A stretch of DNA of 64,000 bases from Virgibacillus ndiopensis (GTDB taxonomy: Bacteria > Bacillota > Bacilli > Bacillales > Amphibacillaceae): positions 682,001-746,000 of the forward strand of contig NZ_FZMZ01000005.1 of NCBI RefSeq assembly GCF_900187325.1. Direction: 5' to 3'. The notes under the pieces were generated by a model. It ran no database searches and was not told the origin of the DNA. It saw only the letters and a list, made by a program, of their open reading frames with translations. The translations under genes and the position numbers were made by a program. The first letter of the stretch is position 1. Every line of letters starts with the position of its first letter. Shown piece by piece: positions 63,651 through 64,000 of this stretch.

Positions 63651-64000
63651 TTATACAAATGGCAATATAAAGAGTGTAATGATAATGGATACAGCACCTG
63701 CGATAATAGCAGTATTACCTAGCGTGTCTGCATCGCGGCTTTTAGCAATGAAACCTACAATAATCCCTGCTCCACCAAGAACGATCGGCCATACGAAAAA
63801 TGATACAATGGATAATGCTAAAGCAATCCATCCAAACGTACTGTTTGCATGTGTATTTGAATCATCATCTTCCATTGTTACCGGTCGATCGAAATCATCA
63901 GCAGTCATTTCGGCAGCTGTTTCTTCATCGTTTAACCTCGATGGTTGTATAGTCGAATCTCGCTGTCCATTTAAATTTGTTGCAGCAAAATCTTGTGTGT
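63651..64000 (-). CDS. DUF4190-type membrane protein (partial, YqfX-like)
   Basis: The reading frame stays open to the window edge, so the N-terminus is missing. The visible part has an acidic, hydrophilic region and then two transmembrane helices (FGWIALALSIVSFFVWPIVLGG and NTAIIAGAVSIIITLFILP), the DUF4190 pattern. B. subtilis YqfX, a stress-induced membrane protein near yqfZ, has this layout. An internal ATG at 63908 could give an 85-residue product but lacks a good site. Confidence 0.75.
   Translation of the reverse strand, partial: TQDFAATNLNGQRDSTIQPSRLNDEETAAEMTADDFDRPVTMEDDDSNTHANSTFGWIALALSIVSFFVWPIVLGGAGIIVGFIAKSRDADTLGNTAIIAGAVSIIITLFILPFV

Overview
The window is low-GC DNA from an endospore-forming member of the Bacillaceae, most likely a halophilic or alkaliphilic genus close to Oceanobacillus, Virgibacillus or Lentibacillus. 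The evidence is a nearly continuous block of genes that follows the Bacillus subtilis yqf-yqg-yqh-yqi order (spoIVB, recN, argR, ispA, xseBA, folD, nusB, accBC, spoIIIA, efp, gcv, comG, gluP, pst, pbpA, sodA), plus an OLE RNA with its membrane partner, a combination known from extremophilic Firmicutes.

Layout. 1-20 kb (minus strand): the spo0A upstream edge, spoIVB, recN, argR, tlyA, oapA with OLE RNA, then ispA-xseB-xseA-folD-nusB, yqhY-accC-accB, the eight-gene spoIIIA operon, efp, pepQ, aroQ and yqhR. 20-34 kb: yqhP, yqhO, mntR, a B12-dependent ribonucleotide reductase gene (nrdJ) split by a group I intron, a rhodanese gene, the glycine cleavage genes gcvT-gcvPA-gcvPB behind a tandem glycine riboswitch, and yqhH-yqhG. 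34-40 kb: yqzE, aroK, the comGA-GG competence pseudopilus operon, a winged-helix regulator with a cysteine cluster, yqgY, yqgX, yqgW, and a candidate small RNA between yqgY and yqgX. 40-50 kb: an LTA-synthase-like gene, yqgQ, a spoVAF-like germination gene, an unknown secreted protein, gluP, a moeB/thiF gene, 5-FTHF cyclo-ligase and rpmG. 50-64 kb: two small membrane-anchored proteins, pstSCAB-phoU, pbpA, an MFS transporter, sodA, six tRNA genes, a Na/Pi cotransporter, nfeD, a LysM protein and a DUF4190-type protein cut by the window end.

Functional links. Phosphate uptake is covered twice (Pst ABC transporter and Na/Pi symporter), and both promoters carry four TTxAyA-type hexamers at an exact 11-bp period placed 9 nt before a -10 box, so both look PhoP-activated. 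Sporulation and germination are well represented (spoIVB, spoIIIA, spoVAF-like, yqhR). Malonyl-CoA synthesis (accBC) carries a near-perfect FapR-type operator. nrdJ has two NrdR boxes 31 bp apart.

The most notable non-protein elements are the roughly 600-nt OLE RNA, the 316-nt group I intron in nrdJ, the roughly 80-nt sRNA candidate at 39.6 kb, and two copies of a degenerate GC-richer intergenic repeat (49.2 and 62.3 kb). No IS element, prophage, CRISPR array or obvious defence island is visible. Compared with B. subtilis, dxs, lipM, glcK and yqhQ are missing from their usual places. Many genes appear to start at TTG behind strong ribosome binding sites.
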